Source of the DNA: Liquorilactobacillus mali KCTC 3596 = DSM 20444
GTDB lineage: Bacteria > Bacillota > Bacilli > Lactobacillales > Lactobacillaceae
Direction of reading: 5' to 3'
DNA: 64,000 nucleotides
Assembly (NCBI RefSeq): GCF_000260415.1
Contig: NZ_BACP01000026.1
Span: 62,001-126,000 of the forward strand
In this document: piece after piece, positions 16,910 through 25,409 of the stretch
Numbering within the stretch: the first letter of the stretch is position 1
How the letters are laid out: every line of letters begins with the position of its first letter
The notes under the pieces: generated by a model
What the model was told of the DNA's origin: nothing
The model's input: the letters and a program-made list of their open reading frames with translations, nothing else
The model's database searches: none
Program-made: the position numbers and the translations under genes

Positions 16910-18204
16910 TTTTCCGCCTGTTGTCGTTGATATACGAATGAACTTAATTCTAGATTCTGAGTTAAAACTGCTTGCATTAAATGATGGTTCCTTGCATAAT
17001 CTCCATTTTGATCTTGCTTCATAATCAAATACATTTTGCCTTGATTTGTATATATATAAGTTGGAACTGTAAAAGGATTACCTCCAGTTATATTATTAAT
17101 ATTATCTGGAAATTCTAATGTGACGGGATGAAAATGCTGCCCTCCATCATCAGAAAAATTAAATCCACCTAGTTTACTTGCATAATAAACCAAGTGATCA
17201 TTCCCCCAATAAACAAGTGAAACATTACTCTGGTCCAACTTTTTTTGATACTTGACCTCTTCCCAATTCTTTAAATCACCACTCGAAACAGTTAGGTAGT
17301 ATTCTGTTCCCAGTGACTCATCTGTTGCATAGGTGACGTAAACCTTGTCACTGGTTTTAGAAATAAAAGCATTCCCGCGAAAACCTTCGTATTTAAATTG
17401 TGAAAATTCCCAGTGCTTACCTTCATCCAAACTATAAAGTAAGCCTGTACTTTTAGCACGATATGCAACAAAAGCTGTGAATTCCGGTGTAACAATATAG
17501 CTTCCTGGATTAAGTGTTTCGTTATACGTATTATTTACAGTTAGAAACACTTGCTGATAACCATTCGGAACCTCAATTTTTGTTTTTTGATTGTCATATG
17601 TTACAAACATGGTTTGATTTTGTGTAAAATATTGCATTTTCTTAGAATGGGTTATTGTCGCAGGAAGCTTAACTGCAGAATGATTACTTGAACTTAATGA
17701 CCTTTTACCGCTCGCATCAATCGACTTAACAACTGCTTTTTTGGCTATTTTTTTATTTTTCTTAACCGATTTTGACTTAACCAATTCTTCTTTCTTTTCA
17801 TTACTTTGAATCCACCAGTGATTTCCAGTATGGTGCAAATAAAATGTTTTTGTTGCATACATTGAACCATCAAACATTGAGCCTCCAAAATTTTGCCCAA
17901 TGCTTCTATTATTAACTGCTGTATTAAAAATATAATTAAATTTGTACCGATTTTCTCCTTGCCAAGGCATGGAAATATCATACTCATATCCCACACGATA
18001 ATCATATGGTACTTGCCATCCTTGATAATATGTGGCTATTTTTCTAGCAATCTTATGCAATGCCTTTCTTTTTGTATTCGCTTGAACAACCTGACATACC
18101 GGATTATTTCTGAAGGCATTCCATCTTTGTTCTTGGAAAAACGCTACAACAAAAAAAACTGCAATATAGATCATAACAGCCAAACCCCATTTTTTTAAGT
18201 TCAT
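16906..18204 (-). CDS. Membrane-anchored protein with BNR/Asp-box repeats
   Basis: This 432-residue protein has one N-terminal membrane anchor (residues 7-22) and an otherwise extracellular sequence. A lysine-rich linker (near residues 140-160) leads to a C-terminal region with Asp-box motifs SLDEGKHW and SDDGGQHF, which mark sialidase-like beta-propellers. With only two clear boxes and no recognised catalytic Arg triad, sialidase activity is not supported; a binding or sensing propeller is more likely. It overlaps the downstream membrane protein by four bases. The pair may form one surface complex, an inference from coupling. Confidence 0.65.
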   Translation of the reverse strand: MNLKKWGLAVMIYIAVFFVVAFFQEQRWNAFRNNPVCQVVQANTKRKALHKIARKIATYYQGWQVPYDYRVGYEYDISMPWQGENRYKFNYIFNTAVNNRSIGQNFGGSMFDGSMYATKTFYLHHTGNHWWIQSNEKKEELVKSKSVKKNKKIAKKAVVKSIDASGKRSLSSSNHSAVKLPATITHSKKMQYFTQNQTMFVTYDNQKTKIEVPNGYQQVFLTVNNTYNETLNPGSYIVTPEFTAFVAYRAKSTGLLYSLDEGKHWEFSQFKYEGFRGNAFISKTSDKVYVTYATDESLGTEYYLTVSSGDLKNWEEVKYQKKLDQSNVSLVYWGNDHLVYYASKLGGFNFSDDGGQHFHPVTLEFPDNINNITGGNPFTVPTYIYTNQGKMYLIMKQDQNGDYARNHHLMQAVLTQNLELSSFVYQRQQAEK

Positions 18205-18897
18205 CTTTCCCCTTCACCCACTTGTTTCGTGATAGATATTATTATTCACTTATTTTCTTTAACATTCAATAGAAAAAAGTACAAAATTTATCATATTCAA
18301 GTATAACAAAAAAGCCTGCTTTAATAACTATTTTGCCACAGTTTTTATCCAAGCATTACTTATTCTCACTACCTTTAACACACCCTATAACTTTATTTAT
18401 TACATATATCCTCCATCTCCTTCTTTCTTAAATAAAATACCTAATTAAAAGTATATAAAGTTATAGGTTTTGTATAAACCATTATGACCTAACAAAAAGC
18501 TAGAAATCACTAGAAAAAAGACATTTAGATTCTTTTAATGCATTATTCTCAGTTAATTGCATTATGAAAATGTATTTTTGCAAAATGCATATTAAAATTA
18601 TTTATCCTTCAGTATTCATTTGAAATTTCTGAATGTTCAAAGACTTGTATTTGTTTATAACTTTATCATGAGTCCTTCTTTGTAATCACTCTCATTTATT
18701 TTATTAATTTTATGCAATAATTTTTTTGATATAAAAAAGGGGCTTTAACCAAACTCGTCAAAGTCCCTAGAAATCCCATATCCACACAGTTATATAAATT
18801 TTGATTTACATCACTCAACAAGTTAGATACTAATCAATGAATGCTACCAAATACTTACTCATACTACATAACAAAAAATCTAACTATATCCTTATGG
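18205..18897. other. AT-rich gap without a recognisable gene
   Basis: No coding frame with a credible ribosome site was found. At 18736-18770 a hairpin (GGGACTTT/AAAGCCCC on the minus strand, one mismatch, then TTTTTT) may terminate the downstream small gene. Several short TGCATT/AATGCA inversions at 18538-18590 have no clear role. Confidence 0.5.
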
Positions 18898-19110
18898 CTA
18901 TACTCTTTCCCAATAATAATTAAATAGATCAAGCATTGTTTTACCAGTGAAATCTGTTACTTCTTTACCATTTATCGTCACTTTAAAAACCTCATAACCG
19001 TCTTGCAGTTCAGGATCATCTACCAAGAGACTTCCCACAAAATCACCGGGCTTTTCAAATTCAATTTCTTTTTTGTCATAGTCTGCTTTGTAATAGATCT
19101 TCATCATCAT
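18898..19110 (-). CDS. Small conserved-type cytosolic protein, possibly DUF4649-like
   Basis: This 70-residue acidic protein begins with a beta-strand pattern (MKIYYKADYDKKEIEFE) and ends GKTMLDLFNYYWERV. The arrangement of two strand pairs with a terminal FNYYW helix resembles the small DUF4649 proteins of lactic acid bacteria, but I am not sure. Two or three ATGs stand in tandem at the start after GGGAGC; the third may be used. It is monocistronic. Confidence 0.6.
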   Translation of the reverse strand: MMMKIYYKADYDKKEIEFEKPGDFVGSLLVDDPELQDGYEVFKVTINGKEVTDFTGKTMLDLFNYYWERV

Positions 19111-19276
19111 GCTTCAGCTCCCTTTCACCATTACAATTATACACTATATGATATTTAGTTTATTCCACAAATTTTTGTCTTTTCATATTTTTTTACTAAA
19201 AAGACAAGTTATCTTCCCTTAAATGAAAATTTCTTAGAATATCATTATTGATGTAAGGTATAAGGAGGAATCAATT

Positions 19277-19492
19277 ATGACAGATAAAGATCGTAGTACA
19301 AGGAAGATATTAATTATTGGCTTATTTGTCTTATTAATTGCGAGTACAAGTGGCGGAATCGGATATTACTTTGGGGCTCATAATGCACAAACCAGTGTTC
19401 AAATGGGTAATATGAAAAGTGTACCTAATGGTAAAAAATTGAAAAGTATGCCTAGCGGTAAGAAGCCATCTTCAAAGAGCTTTAATAATTAA
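19277..19492 (+). CDS. Short secreted or membrane-anchored protein (71 aa)
   Basis: An N-terminal basic stretch (MTDKDRSTRK) and a hydrophobic helix at residues 11-29 resemble a signal anchor. The tail is short and basic and contains two related units, SVPNGKKLK and SMPSGKKPS. The strong GGAGGAA ribosome site supports expression. There is no lipobox and no LPXTG motif. The function is unknown. The repeated PxGKK units could bind the wall or another polyanion, which is only a guess. Confidence 0.6.
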   Translation: MTDKDRSTRKILIIGLFVLLIASTSGGIGYYFGAHNAQTSVQMGNMKSVPNGKKLKSMPSGKKPSSKSFNN

Positions 19493-19530
19493 CAATCTTT
19501 GTATTTATTGACATTCTTAACTGCATAAAG

Positions 19531-19620
19531 AAAGGAACCAAGTCAAAATTTAAATTTTTGATCCAGTTTCTCTCTTTGTTTCTTATAAAAACTCACTCTA
19601 TAAGTTTCGAATCCGATTGT
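19531..19620 (-). repeat. Dispersed intergenic repeat, copy 4 (degenerate)
   Basis: GGAACCAAGTCAAAATTTAA with its partner TTTTTGATCCAGTTTC, then CACTCTATAAGTTTC, is a decayed hairpin and internal box. It lies just downstream of the transporter gene on the minus strand. Confidence 0.55.
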
Positions 19621-19630
19621 TGATTCAAAC

Positions 19631-20608
19631 TCAATCAACAGCTGTTTTCCCTTTTTTCTCCATCTTTGCAGCATCGTCATTAGTTGACCTATTCTTCCAA
19701 TTAACTGCCAGAATAGATCCAGATATATTATGCCAGATACTAAAGATTGTAGAAGGAATTGCTGCAGCTGGTACAAAATACTTCATGGCTAGGGTTGCTC
19801 CCAAACTTGAGTCTTGCATTCCTACTTCAAATGTAATTGCCTTTCTCTGTGGCGTCCTTAATCTGATTAATTTTGAAAATAGGTATCCAAGTCCATAACC
19901 TGATAAATTATGCAGTATTACAACTGGAATAACAAGTAAAGTTTGTGTTGTCATCAAGTCTGCGTGATTAGCAGAAATTACTGCCCCAATTATTAGAAGA
20001 ATTGCTAGTTGTGAGACAACAGGCAAAAATTTCGTCACCCATTCGATCTTATCTTTAAACAAATGATGTACTAGTAATCCAAGCAGAATTGGCACTAAAA
20101 CAATTTTTATCGTACTTAAGAATAATGAAAACGTCGGAATATCAACATATTTTCCCGCAAAAAGTAATAATAATCCAGGTAATGCAACTGGAGCAAGTAA
20201 TGTTGATAGTGTCTCAATTGATACATCGAGAGCAACATCGCCACCTGCCAAATATGCCATTACACTTGATGAGGTTCCACTTGGACAGGAACCTACTAGA
20301 ATCACACCTGCTGCAGTTGCACCCTTTAGTTGAAATACTAGACATAAAACCCAAGCAATTGTCGGCATGATTAAGTAATGTGCACAAGTTCCTGCAATAA
20401 CAGGAAATGGTCTCTTAGCAATTCTTTCAAAATCTTGCAATTTTAAAGTTAGTCCCATCCCAAAAAGAATTATTCCTAACAAATATGCGACATTTGGAAT
20501 CACCCATTCACTTGTCTTCGGTAAAAAGTAATTGAAAACTACCCAAAAAACAATTGCTAACGTAAAATACTTTCCTATTAGTTTACTTACCTTTTCAATT
20601 TTATTCAT
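19631..20608 (-). CDS. Bile acid:sodium symporter family (BASS) transporter
   Basis: This 325-residue membrane protein has about ten helices and BASS signatures: the LFGMGLTLKLQDFERIAKRP region near residue 50, SCPSGTSSSVMAYLAGGDVALDVS near residue 110, and FEVGMQDSSLGATLA near residue 260. Relatives carry bile acids, pantothenate/ketopantoate (PanS) or other organic anions with Na+. It is most like the YocS/PanS group. The substrate cannot be assigned from context. It is a single gene on the minus strand. Confidence 0.88.
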   Translation of the reverse strand: MNKIEKVSKLIGKYFTLAIVFWVVFNYFLPKTSEWVIPNVAYLLGIILFGMGLTLKLQDFERIAKRPFPVIAGTCAHYLIMPTIAWVLCLVFQLKGATAAGVILVGSCPSGTSSSVMAYLAGGDVALDVSIETLSTLLAPVALPGLLLLFAGKYVDIPTFSLFLSTIKIVLVPILLGLLVHHLFKDKIEWVTKFLPVVSQLAILLIIGAVISANHADLMTTQTLLVIPVVILHNLSGYGLGYLFSKLIRLRTPQRKAITFEVGMQDSSLGATLAMKYFVPAAAIPSTIFSIWHNISGSILAVNWKNRSTNDDAAKMEKKGKTAVD

Positions 20609-20721
20609 TGTTTTAAATCCCTTCTAATTTATTAAACTATTTCATTTATCCCTCTTAAGACTTTTATTAGCTGAATATAAGCATTAATATCCTATTAAAT
20701 TTTTCCCTCCCATACAAACAA

Positions 20722-20756
20722 AAAACCACCGTGCTATAATTCGCGCGGTGGTTTCT
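20722..20756 (-). terminator. Terminator of the 34-residue peptide gene
   Basis: AAACCACCG and CGGTGGTTT form a nine-base stem. On the minus strand it is followed by six Ts, 16 bases after the small ORF. Confidence 0.85.
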
Positions 20757-20771
20757 CTGATTTTTCAAATC

Positions 20772-20876
20772 TTAGCCAAGCCAAAATTTTCCAGTCATAA
20801 AATCACGCACACGCATGGTAATAATAACTAGAATAATGACAATAACATTCACACTTTGACTGTTCATGTACGGCAT
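20772..20876 (-). CDS. Small membrane peptide (34 aa)
   Basis: The peptide starts MPYMNSQSVNVIVIILVIIT: a polar N-terminus, one very hydrophobic helix (residues 9-20), then a basic and aromatic tail RVRDFMTGKFWLG. GAGGAAA lies at good spacing before the ATG. A promoter upstream and a strong terminator 16 bases downstream frame exactly this ORF, which supports a real gene. The type is unknown: it could be a regulatory micropeptide, a toxin or a transporter accessory protein. Confidence 0.7.
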   Translation of the reverse strand: MPYMNSQSVNVIVIILVIITMRVRDFMTGKFWLG

Positions 20877-20963
20877 AAGATTTCCTCTTTTCTAAAGTTA
20901 ATAAATAACAAAACAATTAAAAAAATACATTTTTGACATCAAAAATTAATTATCGATAGCTTT

Positions 20964-20992
20964 ATACTAAATCGGACTACAAATACAGTCAA
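20964..20992 (-). promoter_or_regulatory. Promoter of the 34-residue peptide gene
   Basis: On the minus strand TTGACT and TAGTAT are separated by 17 bases. The start codon lies about 88 bases downstream. Confidence 0.7.
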
Positions 20993-21069
20993 GATTTATT
21001 TTTAAAAAAAAGTTTTTAAAAAGGTTTGCCACAACCTTTTTAAATATTTACTGCACAATAGGAAAAACA

Positions 21070-21233
21070 AAAAGAGAGCTAGTCAAAAGTTTAATTTTAA
21101 CCTAGCTCCCTATTTATCTCAGATAAACGTGTTTGTGAGTCTAATTGTCTAACACGAATTACTCATAACAAAAATTGACCCGCTATGCTCGCAATTTTGC
21201 AACTAATGTTTAAATTTTGCCGACTTATTTTCC
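21070..21233 (-). repeat. Dispersed intergenic repeat, copy 5
   Basis: A minus-orientation copy with TAAGTCGGCAAAATTT at its start, GTGTTAGACAATTAGA and AACACGTTTATCTGAGATAA inside, and a GGGAGCTAGGTTAAAA/TTTTGACTAGCTC hairpin followed by Ts. It probably terminates the YisL gene. Confidence 0.85.
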
Positions 21234-21253
21234 GTTTTCTATATTTATTTTTT

Positions 21254-21598
21254 TCAAAATGGACGTCCACCCGCCAAAATAAAACCTATAATCCCAACAA
21301 CTATGGTTGCTGCAACCAATAAAACCTTAATAATATTTCCAACATCTCTCTCACGGCTAAAGTATATCTCGCAAAAACCTATCAATCCTATTGCAAGAAC
21401 GACCTTAACAATTGCTAAGACAGGTGACGTTTCCCAAGCATACTTTAAAAGCATTATTCCACTAATAATTGCGACCACATAACAAATTCTTGCAATCATC
21501 TTTAATAATTCACCTGCACCATTTCTACTGAAAACTGCTGAGAGGACAACAATCAGTAAAACGATCCATGAAAATAAATGCATCCATAACCAAATCAT
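21254..21598 (-). CDS. YisL family membrane protein (DUF1516)
   Basis: This 114-residue protein has four membrane helices. It begins with MIWLWMHLFSWIVLLIVVL, and the third segment is followed by EIYFSRER; the HLxSW start and short loops are typical of the DUF1516/YisL family. The function of the family is unknown. It lies downstream of the oppA gene on the same strand but separated by about 100 bases. Confidence 0.78.
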   Translation of the reverse strand: MIWLWMHLFSWIVLLIVVLSAVFSRNGAGELLKMIARICYVVAIISGIMLLKYAWETSPVLAIVKVVLAIGLIGFCEIYFSRERDVGNIIKVLLVAATIVVGIIGFILAGGRPF

Positions 21599-21706
21599 TC
21601 AATCACTTCCTACTTCGAATTATCCATAATTCTATTGTAGTTTATAAAATTTCAAAATGCATCTCTAAACTGTGATTTTTACTGATAAAAATTTTGCATA
21701 ACTAAA

Positions 21707-23329
21707 CTACTTCCAATAAGATCTTGTGTAATCAGCAAATCCTGCTGTGTGGTAAACTACTCCACTTAGACCACTTTGAACTAAATGATCTTCCTTGACA
21801 TAATATAGCGGGACAATTCCAGTTGTCTTTTGCAATTTCTTTTCTGCATCGCGTAGATTGGCCCAATAAATGGACTTCGTCTTCGCAGTTTGTGCGTTTG
21901 CAAGATATGAGTCAAATACACTGTCCGAATACTTTCCTGGATTCATTGAATTACCGGTTGTCAAAATTCCTAGGTAATTAATGGGATCCGCATAATCAGC
22001 CAACCAGTACCATAGACTCAAATCAAACTCTCCTGCTGTTTTTTTGTTCGATAATGACTTTGCGGGTAAATTTTGAACCTTAACTGAAACATTGCTCAAG
22101 TTACTTTGTACTGTACTCTGAATATATTCAGCAACCTTTTTTTGAGTTTCAGTATCTTCAGCAATCAAACTCAGTGTAACGGAAGACTTGCCAATTTCTG
22201 ACAGTCCCTCCTTCCATAGTCTCTTTGCTTCTTTGACATTGGACTGCATAGAAGTTGCTGTTTCTGTACTAAAATCCTTACCTGTAGTCGGATCTATTGC
22301 TGTTTTAGGACTGACAAAGCTACCTGCTGGTGTCGATCCATCTCCCAAAACCTTTTGTGTCAACTCCTTGCGATTTATTACTAAAGAGACCGCTTTTCGT
22401 AATTTAGCATTAGCTAGAGGTGACCCCTTACTCTGGTTGACTTGTAAGTAGTATGTCCAGGCACGACTTACTTTTTTTAAGTTTTTATTATTTTGCAGTC
22501 CCTGTGCAACCACACCTGAAACCGTTGCATCATCTAGCTTATTAGTCTTAAACAGATTGTATGCAGTATTGTCATCTTTAATAGTTGTATAACTAATTTT
22601 ATTTAATTTAACCCGTTTTTTTGCATAGTAGTACTTATTTTTGACCAATAAGTAAGAATCATTGATTCCCGTCCATTTAGTGATTTTAAATGCACCATTA
22701 GATACTGTATATTTTGCGTTACTTCCATATTTTTTAGTTCCAATTTTTTGAACAAAAACCTTATCTTGTGGTAAAAAGACTGGCATTGTTACCAGTTTGT
22801 TAAATGATTGCATCGGGTGTTCCAAGATGATTTCCAACTTATACTTGCCTATGGCTTTAATTCCCAATTTGCTTGGTGAAATCTTACCAGCGATAACAGC
22901 ATCTGCATTCTTGATCCCGCTAAAAACATAAGTATAAACTGGCTTATTTGCAGGATCTACTGAACGACGCCATGAATAAACAAAATCTTGAGCTGTAACT
23001 TTATCTCCGTTAGACCAGCGTGCATCCTTACGCAGATTAATTGTATATGTTTTCCCATTATTTGTTGGCTTAGCAATTGTTTTTGCAATTGCTGGGACAA
23101 CTTCATTCTTTGAATTGAGCTTATACAGCCCTTCATCCAAATTTGTTAAAGTTGAAAATTCAGACATTGTTGCCTGATTAGTATTATCCAATGTTGTTAA
23201 ATCAGATGTCTGCATCAAGTTCAATGTCGTTTTTTGCTTTGAGAAACTCTTTCTTGACGAGCAAGAACTCAAAAATAATACCGCGATTAATGCGGTAAAC
23301 ATATACTTAAATAGTCTTTTTTTCTCCAT
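21707..23329 (-). CDS. oppA: Oligopeptide ABC transporter substrate-binding lipoprotein (OppA family)
   Basis: This extracellular peptide-binding lipoprotein belongs to the SBP_bac_5 family. The signal peptide ends in the lipobox LSSC with C23. The family segments DEGLYKLN, TYTINLRKDARWSNGDKVTAQDF and the C-terminal ADYADPINYLGILTTGNSMNP are clear. The length of 540 residues is normal. No permease or ATPase genes are nearby, so it is an orphan that must share another Opp system. It starts 18 bases after osmC and so falls under the T-box. Confidence 0.93.
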   Translation of the reverse strand: MEKKRLFKYMFTALIAVLFLSSCSSRKSFSKQKTTLNLMQTSDLTTLDNTNQATMSEFSTLTNLDEGLYKLNSKNEVVPAIAKTIAKPTNNGKTYTINLRKDARWSNGDKVTAQDFVYSWRRSVDPANKPVYTYVFSGIKNADAVIAGKISPSKLGIKAIGKYKLEIILEHPMQSFNKLVTMPVFLPQDKVFVQKIGTKKYGSNAKYTVSNGAFKITKWTGINDSYLLVKNKYYYAKKRVKLNKISYTTIKDDNTAYNLFKTNKLDDATVSGVVAQGLQNNKNLKKVSRAWTYYLQVNQSKGSPLANAKLRKAVSLVINRKELTQKVLGDGSTPAGSFVSPKTAIDPTTGKDFSTETATSMQSNVKEAKRLWKEGLSEIGKSSVTLSLIAEDTETQKKVAEYIQSTVQSNLSNVSVKVQNLPAKSLSNKKTAGEFDLSLWYWLADYADPINYLGILTTGNSMNPGKYSDSVFDSYLANAQTAKTKSIYWANLRDAEKKLQKTTGIVPLYYVKEDHLVQSGLSGVVYHTAGFADYTRSYWK

Positions 23330-23347
23330 TATTCTCCCCGCTTTTCC

Positions 23348-23767
23348 CTATTCTTGTTCAAAATTAAAAGTGAATTTTACCCCCGCTTCTAATGTTTTGT
23401 GAACAGTACATTTAGCAAGTGTCTCTGCAATAAAATCATCTTTGGCTTTCCCATTAATATCAGCTTTGAATGTAATGTTAACCACAATTTCATCGACCTC
23501 AGAAGTTCCATCCTCGTGCTTAGCAACATTTCCCACTGAACGAATATCGAATTTTTCAAGCTTAATCTTATATTTTCTTGCAACTGATTGGGCAGTAATA
23601 GTTAGACAGCCATTCACCGCCCCAATTAAATACTGCACTGGATTGGGACCTGCATCAGTTCCACGAGCAGTTGTCGGTTCATCCATTAAATAGCGATGAA
23701 CCCCAGCCTGTGTTCCAACTTGGTAACCAATATTTCTGATACTTGAATTAACTACATACTTTCCCAT
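23348..23767 (-). CDS. OsmC/Ohr family protein
   Basis: This 139-residue protein has the OsmC fold. The first conserved cysteine is C54 in AVNGCLTITAQ on the central helix and the second is C120 in LAKCTVHKTLE. Such proteins reduce organic hydroperoxides, using lipoyl partners when characterised. It is closer to the general OsmC/YhfA group than to classic Ohr, which is an inference. It is the first gene after a T-box leader and is followed by oppA. OsmC control by a T-box is unexpected. The ATG follows AAAGGAGAG. Confidence 0.9.
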   Translation of the reverse strand: MGKYVVNSSIRNIGYQVGTQAGVHRYLMDEPTTARGTDAGPNPVQYLIGAVNGCLTITAQSVARKYKIKLEKFDIRSVGNVAKHEDGTSEVDEIVVNITFKADINGKAKDDFIAETLAKCTVHKTLEAGVKFTFNFEQE

Positions 23768-23795
23768 AAGATCTCTCCTTTGTTTGATTAAATTA

Positions 23796-24088
23796 AAAAA
23801 GCCCCTGAAAATATATTTTCAAGGACGAATTGTATTCGTGGTACCACCTAGATTTACATTTTAACTCACATCAAAATGACTCAAGAGATACTCATTCAGA
23901 TTAGAATGATATATCTGGATTTGTAATGGGATCCCTCCAATACTGTCTTACAGAAACCGCTCGACAATATATTACTCCAAGACCATTTTCTTGATATTCA
24001 TAATACTTGCTTTCAGCAGATGCAAGCTCTCTAAAGTTACTCCTACCATTACTTATCTCTTCACGGTAATTACAAATTATAAGTAAGA
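23796..24088 (-). promoter_or_regulatory. T-box riboswitch upstream of osmC-oppA
   Basis: On the minus strand: stem I with AAGTA, an AGAGAG element, the T-box TAGGTGGTACCACGAA (23850-23835), and the terminator CCTTGAAAAT/ATTTTCAGGG then TTTTTT at 23796-23824. Pairing of AAGA and TCTT leaves GAAAATGG opposite AGTA. AUG (Met, 23986-23984), followed by G, is the best specifier candidate; UGG (Trp) is an alternative. Confidence 0.9.
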
Positions 24089-24090
24089 TA

Positions 24091-24119
24091 ATAATATATT
24101 TTTAAAGGAGCAATGTCAA
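24091..24119 (-). promoter_or_regulatory. Promoter of the osmC-oppA T-box transcript
   Basis: On the minus strand TTGACA and TATTAT are separated by 17 bases, just before the T-box stem I. Confidence 0.85.
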
Positions 24120-24301
24120 CAATATTTACTGGGGTTAAGCATAAATTCTTCATCATCAGGTGTTTCTCTTTGTTATCCATAATCCATTCAAAAATAAAAA
24201 TACATGCATTTTTAATTCCATAAACAAATCTCTATGTTAACGCTTTTATTTGTGCTAGAATAACTTCTGTAAATTAGATTATTATCTTGGAAAGGAATGT
24301 T

Positions 24302-24577
24302 ATGTCAATGGAAGATATTGTTTTTACTTTTGAATTCGACGATGCTAATAGTAATAATATTGCAAATGACTACCTTGAAAATGGCTGGAGACTCCTTCAT
24401 GTTGGACAAAAAACGGTCATTGATCCACAGAGCAAACAAATGTATTATACAACTGTCTATGTAGTTGGCGCTACGAGTCAAGTATATGAATCATGGAAAG
24501 AAGAACAATTTCTGCTGAGAGAAAAAGCGGCAAGAATCAAAGAATTCGTAAAAGCTAATGATAACGGAAACTTCTAA
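24302..24577 (+). CDS. Hypothetical protein (91 aa)
   Basis: I do not recognise this small acidic protein. It begins MSMEDIVFTFEFDDANSNNI and has strand-like stretches (WRLLHVGQKTVI, MYYTTVYVVGAT) and a helical C-terminus (EQFLLREKAARIKEFVKAN). The ATG at 24302 follows GGAAAGGA; a TTG five codons upstream is part of that site. It is monocistronic, with a strong hairpin terminator from a repeat copy 30 bases downstream. No membrane segment or signal is present. Confidence 0.65.
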   Translation: MSMEDIVFTFEFDDANSNNIANDYLENGWRLLHVGQKTVIDPQSKQMYYTTVYVVGATSQVYESWKEEQFLLREKAARIKEFVKANDNGNF

Positions 24578-24611
24578 TATAAACTAATCGAGACAAAATT
24601 AAAAACACTTT

Positions 24612-24745
24612 AAAAAAGGTACCAGATCAAAATTTGACTTTTAATCTGGTACCTTTTTTATTTTCTATGATTAAAAATTTGCTGTTTTTTTTTCGCGTTA
24701 CTCACAGCAAAATAGCTGACATTAGTAATTTTACGTTAATAATAA
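24612..24745 (-). repeat. Dispersed intergenic repeat, copy 6, with perfect terminator hairpin
   Basis: AAAAAAGGTACCAGAT pairs with ATCTGGTACCTTTTTT around a TCAAAATTTGACTTTTAA core, usable on both strands. The flanking CTCACAGCAAAATAGCTGAC resembles the outer end of the element; the internal box is lost. Confidence 0.65.
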
Positions 24746-24829
24746 AATTTGCAAATTCGATTACTCTCTGTTTTTCTTTCCATTACTATCTTCATTAAAA
24801 TTATAAATGGATGGGTAAAACAGTATCTA

Positions 24830-25222
24830 CTAAATAGTTTCTTGTCTTCCTGTCAGAAATTCTTGAATTTGAGCCTTTTCAATATTAGTTAATGTTGATT
24901 GATAAGACTCACTCATCAGCTTCTTTTGAAGATCTGTTGTTACTTCCCAAAAACCATCGATTCTTTCAAATTCTGATTTTTCACATTTTTTAAAAATAGG
25001 ATAAATATCAAGAAACTCATCCCACTCAAGATATGGTTCTTCTGTGATACTCTCAACGTATCCTTGCTTTAAAGCATATTTTGTCGGCAAACCAAATTCA
25101 TCAATAATTTTGTCCTTTATTAACGCTCGGTAAACCTGTGCCTTATAATCTAACGTTACATCTTCACCTTCAGCAAGTTCTTCAACCGCCTGTTCAACAA
25201 GAACTGGATAAATTACTTTCAT
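24830..25222 (-). CDS. Unknown 130-aa protein, third gene of the zinc-starvation operon
   Basis: This acidic soluble protein begins MKVIYPVLVEQAVEELAEGE and ends with a helical FLTGRQETI. Mostly helical segments alternate with aromatic stretches (EEPYLEWDEFLDIYPIFKK). There is a single cysteine and no zinc-ribbon motif. It starts 10 bases after the L32 paralogue, with GTGAGGT as ribosome site, and no promoter is visible between them, so it should be cotranscribed from the Zur-type operator. I do not recognise a family. A role in low-zinc physiology is suggested by position only. Confidence 0.7.
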   Translation of the reverse strand: MKVIYPVLVEQAVEELAEGEDVTLDYKAQVYRALIKDKIIDEFGLPTKYALKQGYVESITEEPYLEWDEFLDIYPIFKKCEKSEFERIDGFWEVTTDLQKKLMSESYQSTLTNIEKAQIQEFLTGRQETI

Positions 25223-25232
25223 AAAAAATACC

Positions 25233-25391
25233 TCACTTCTTACGGTTTTTTATCTCCTCCAGTGAATAATGATGACTCCGATGATATTCACCTGTAGAAG
25301 TATTTAAAGAAAATGGTGGTACAGTTAATTTTTTATTCCCTCTGCGTTTATTTTTCTTGCTTTTTGATGTTTTTCTTGCTGGAACAGCCAT
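25233..25391 (-). CDS. rpmF: Zinc-free paralogue of ribosomal protein L32
   Basis: The 52-residue protein starts [20 protein letters not shown], the unmistakable L32 N-terminus, and keeps GEYHRSH. The CxxC pairs that bind zinc in normal L32 are absent: the sequence reads [20 protein letters not shown] and ends KNRKK. It is therefore a C-minus L32, expected to replace the zinc form when zinc is short. The ribosome site GGGGGAA lies before the ATG. It follows the S14 paralogue directly. Confidence 0.88.
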   Translation of the reverse strand: MAVPARKTSKSKKNKRRGNKKLTVPPFSLNTSTGEYHRSHHYSLEEIKNRKK

Positions 25392-25409
25392 AATTATTCC
25401 CCCTCTTTT

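Noticed and set aside
16906-18204. Sialidase
   Set aside because: Two Asp-boxes are present, but the catalytic arginines and FRIP-like motif of sialidases were not found.
19543-19776. A 77-residue minus-strand frame at the transporter end
   Set aside because: It overlaps the end of the BASS transporter gene in another frame and runs into a degenerate repeat; no ribosome site.
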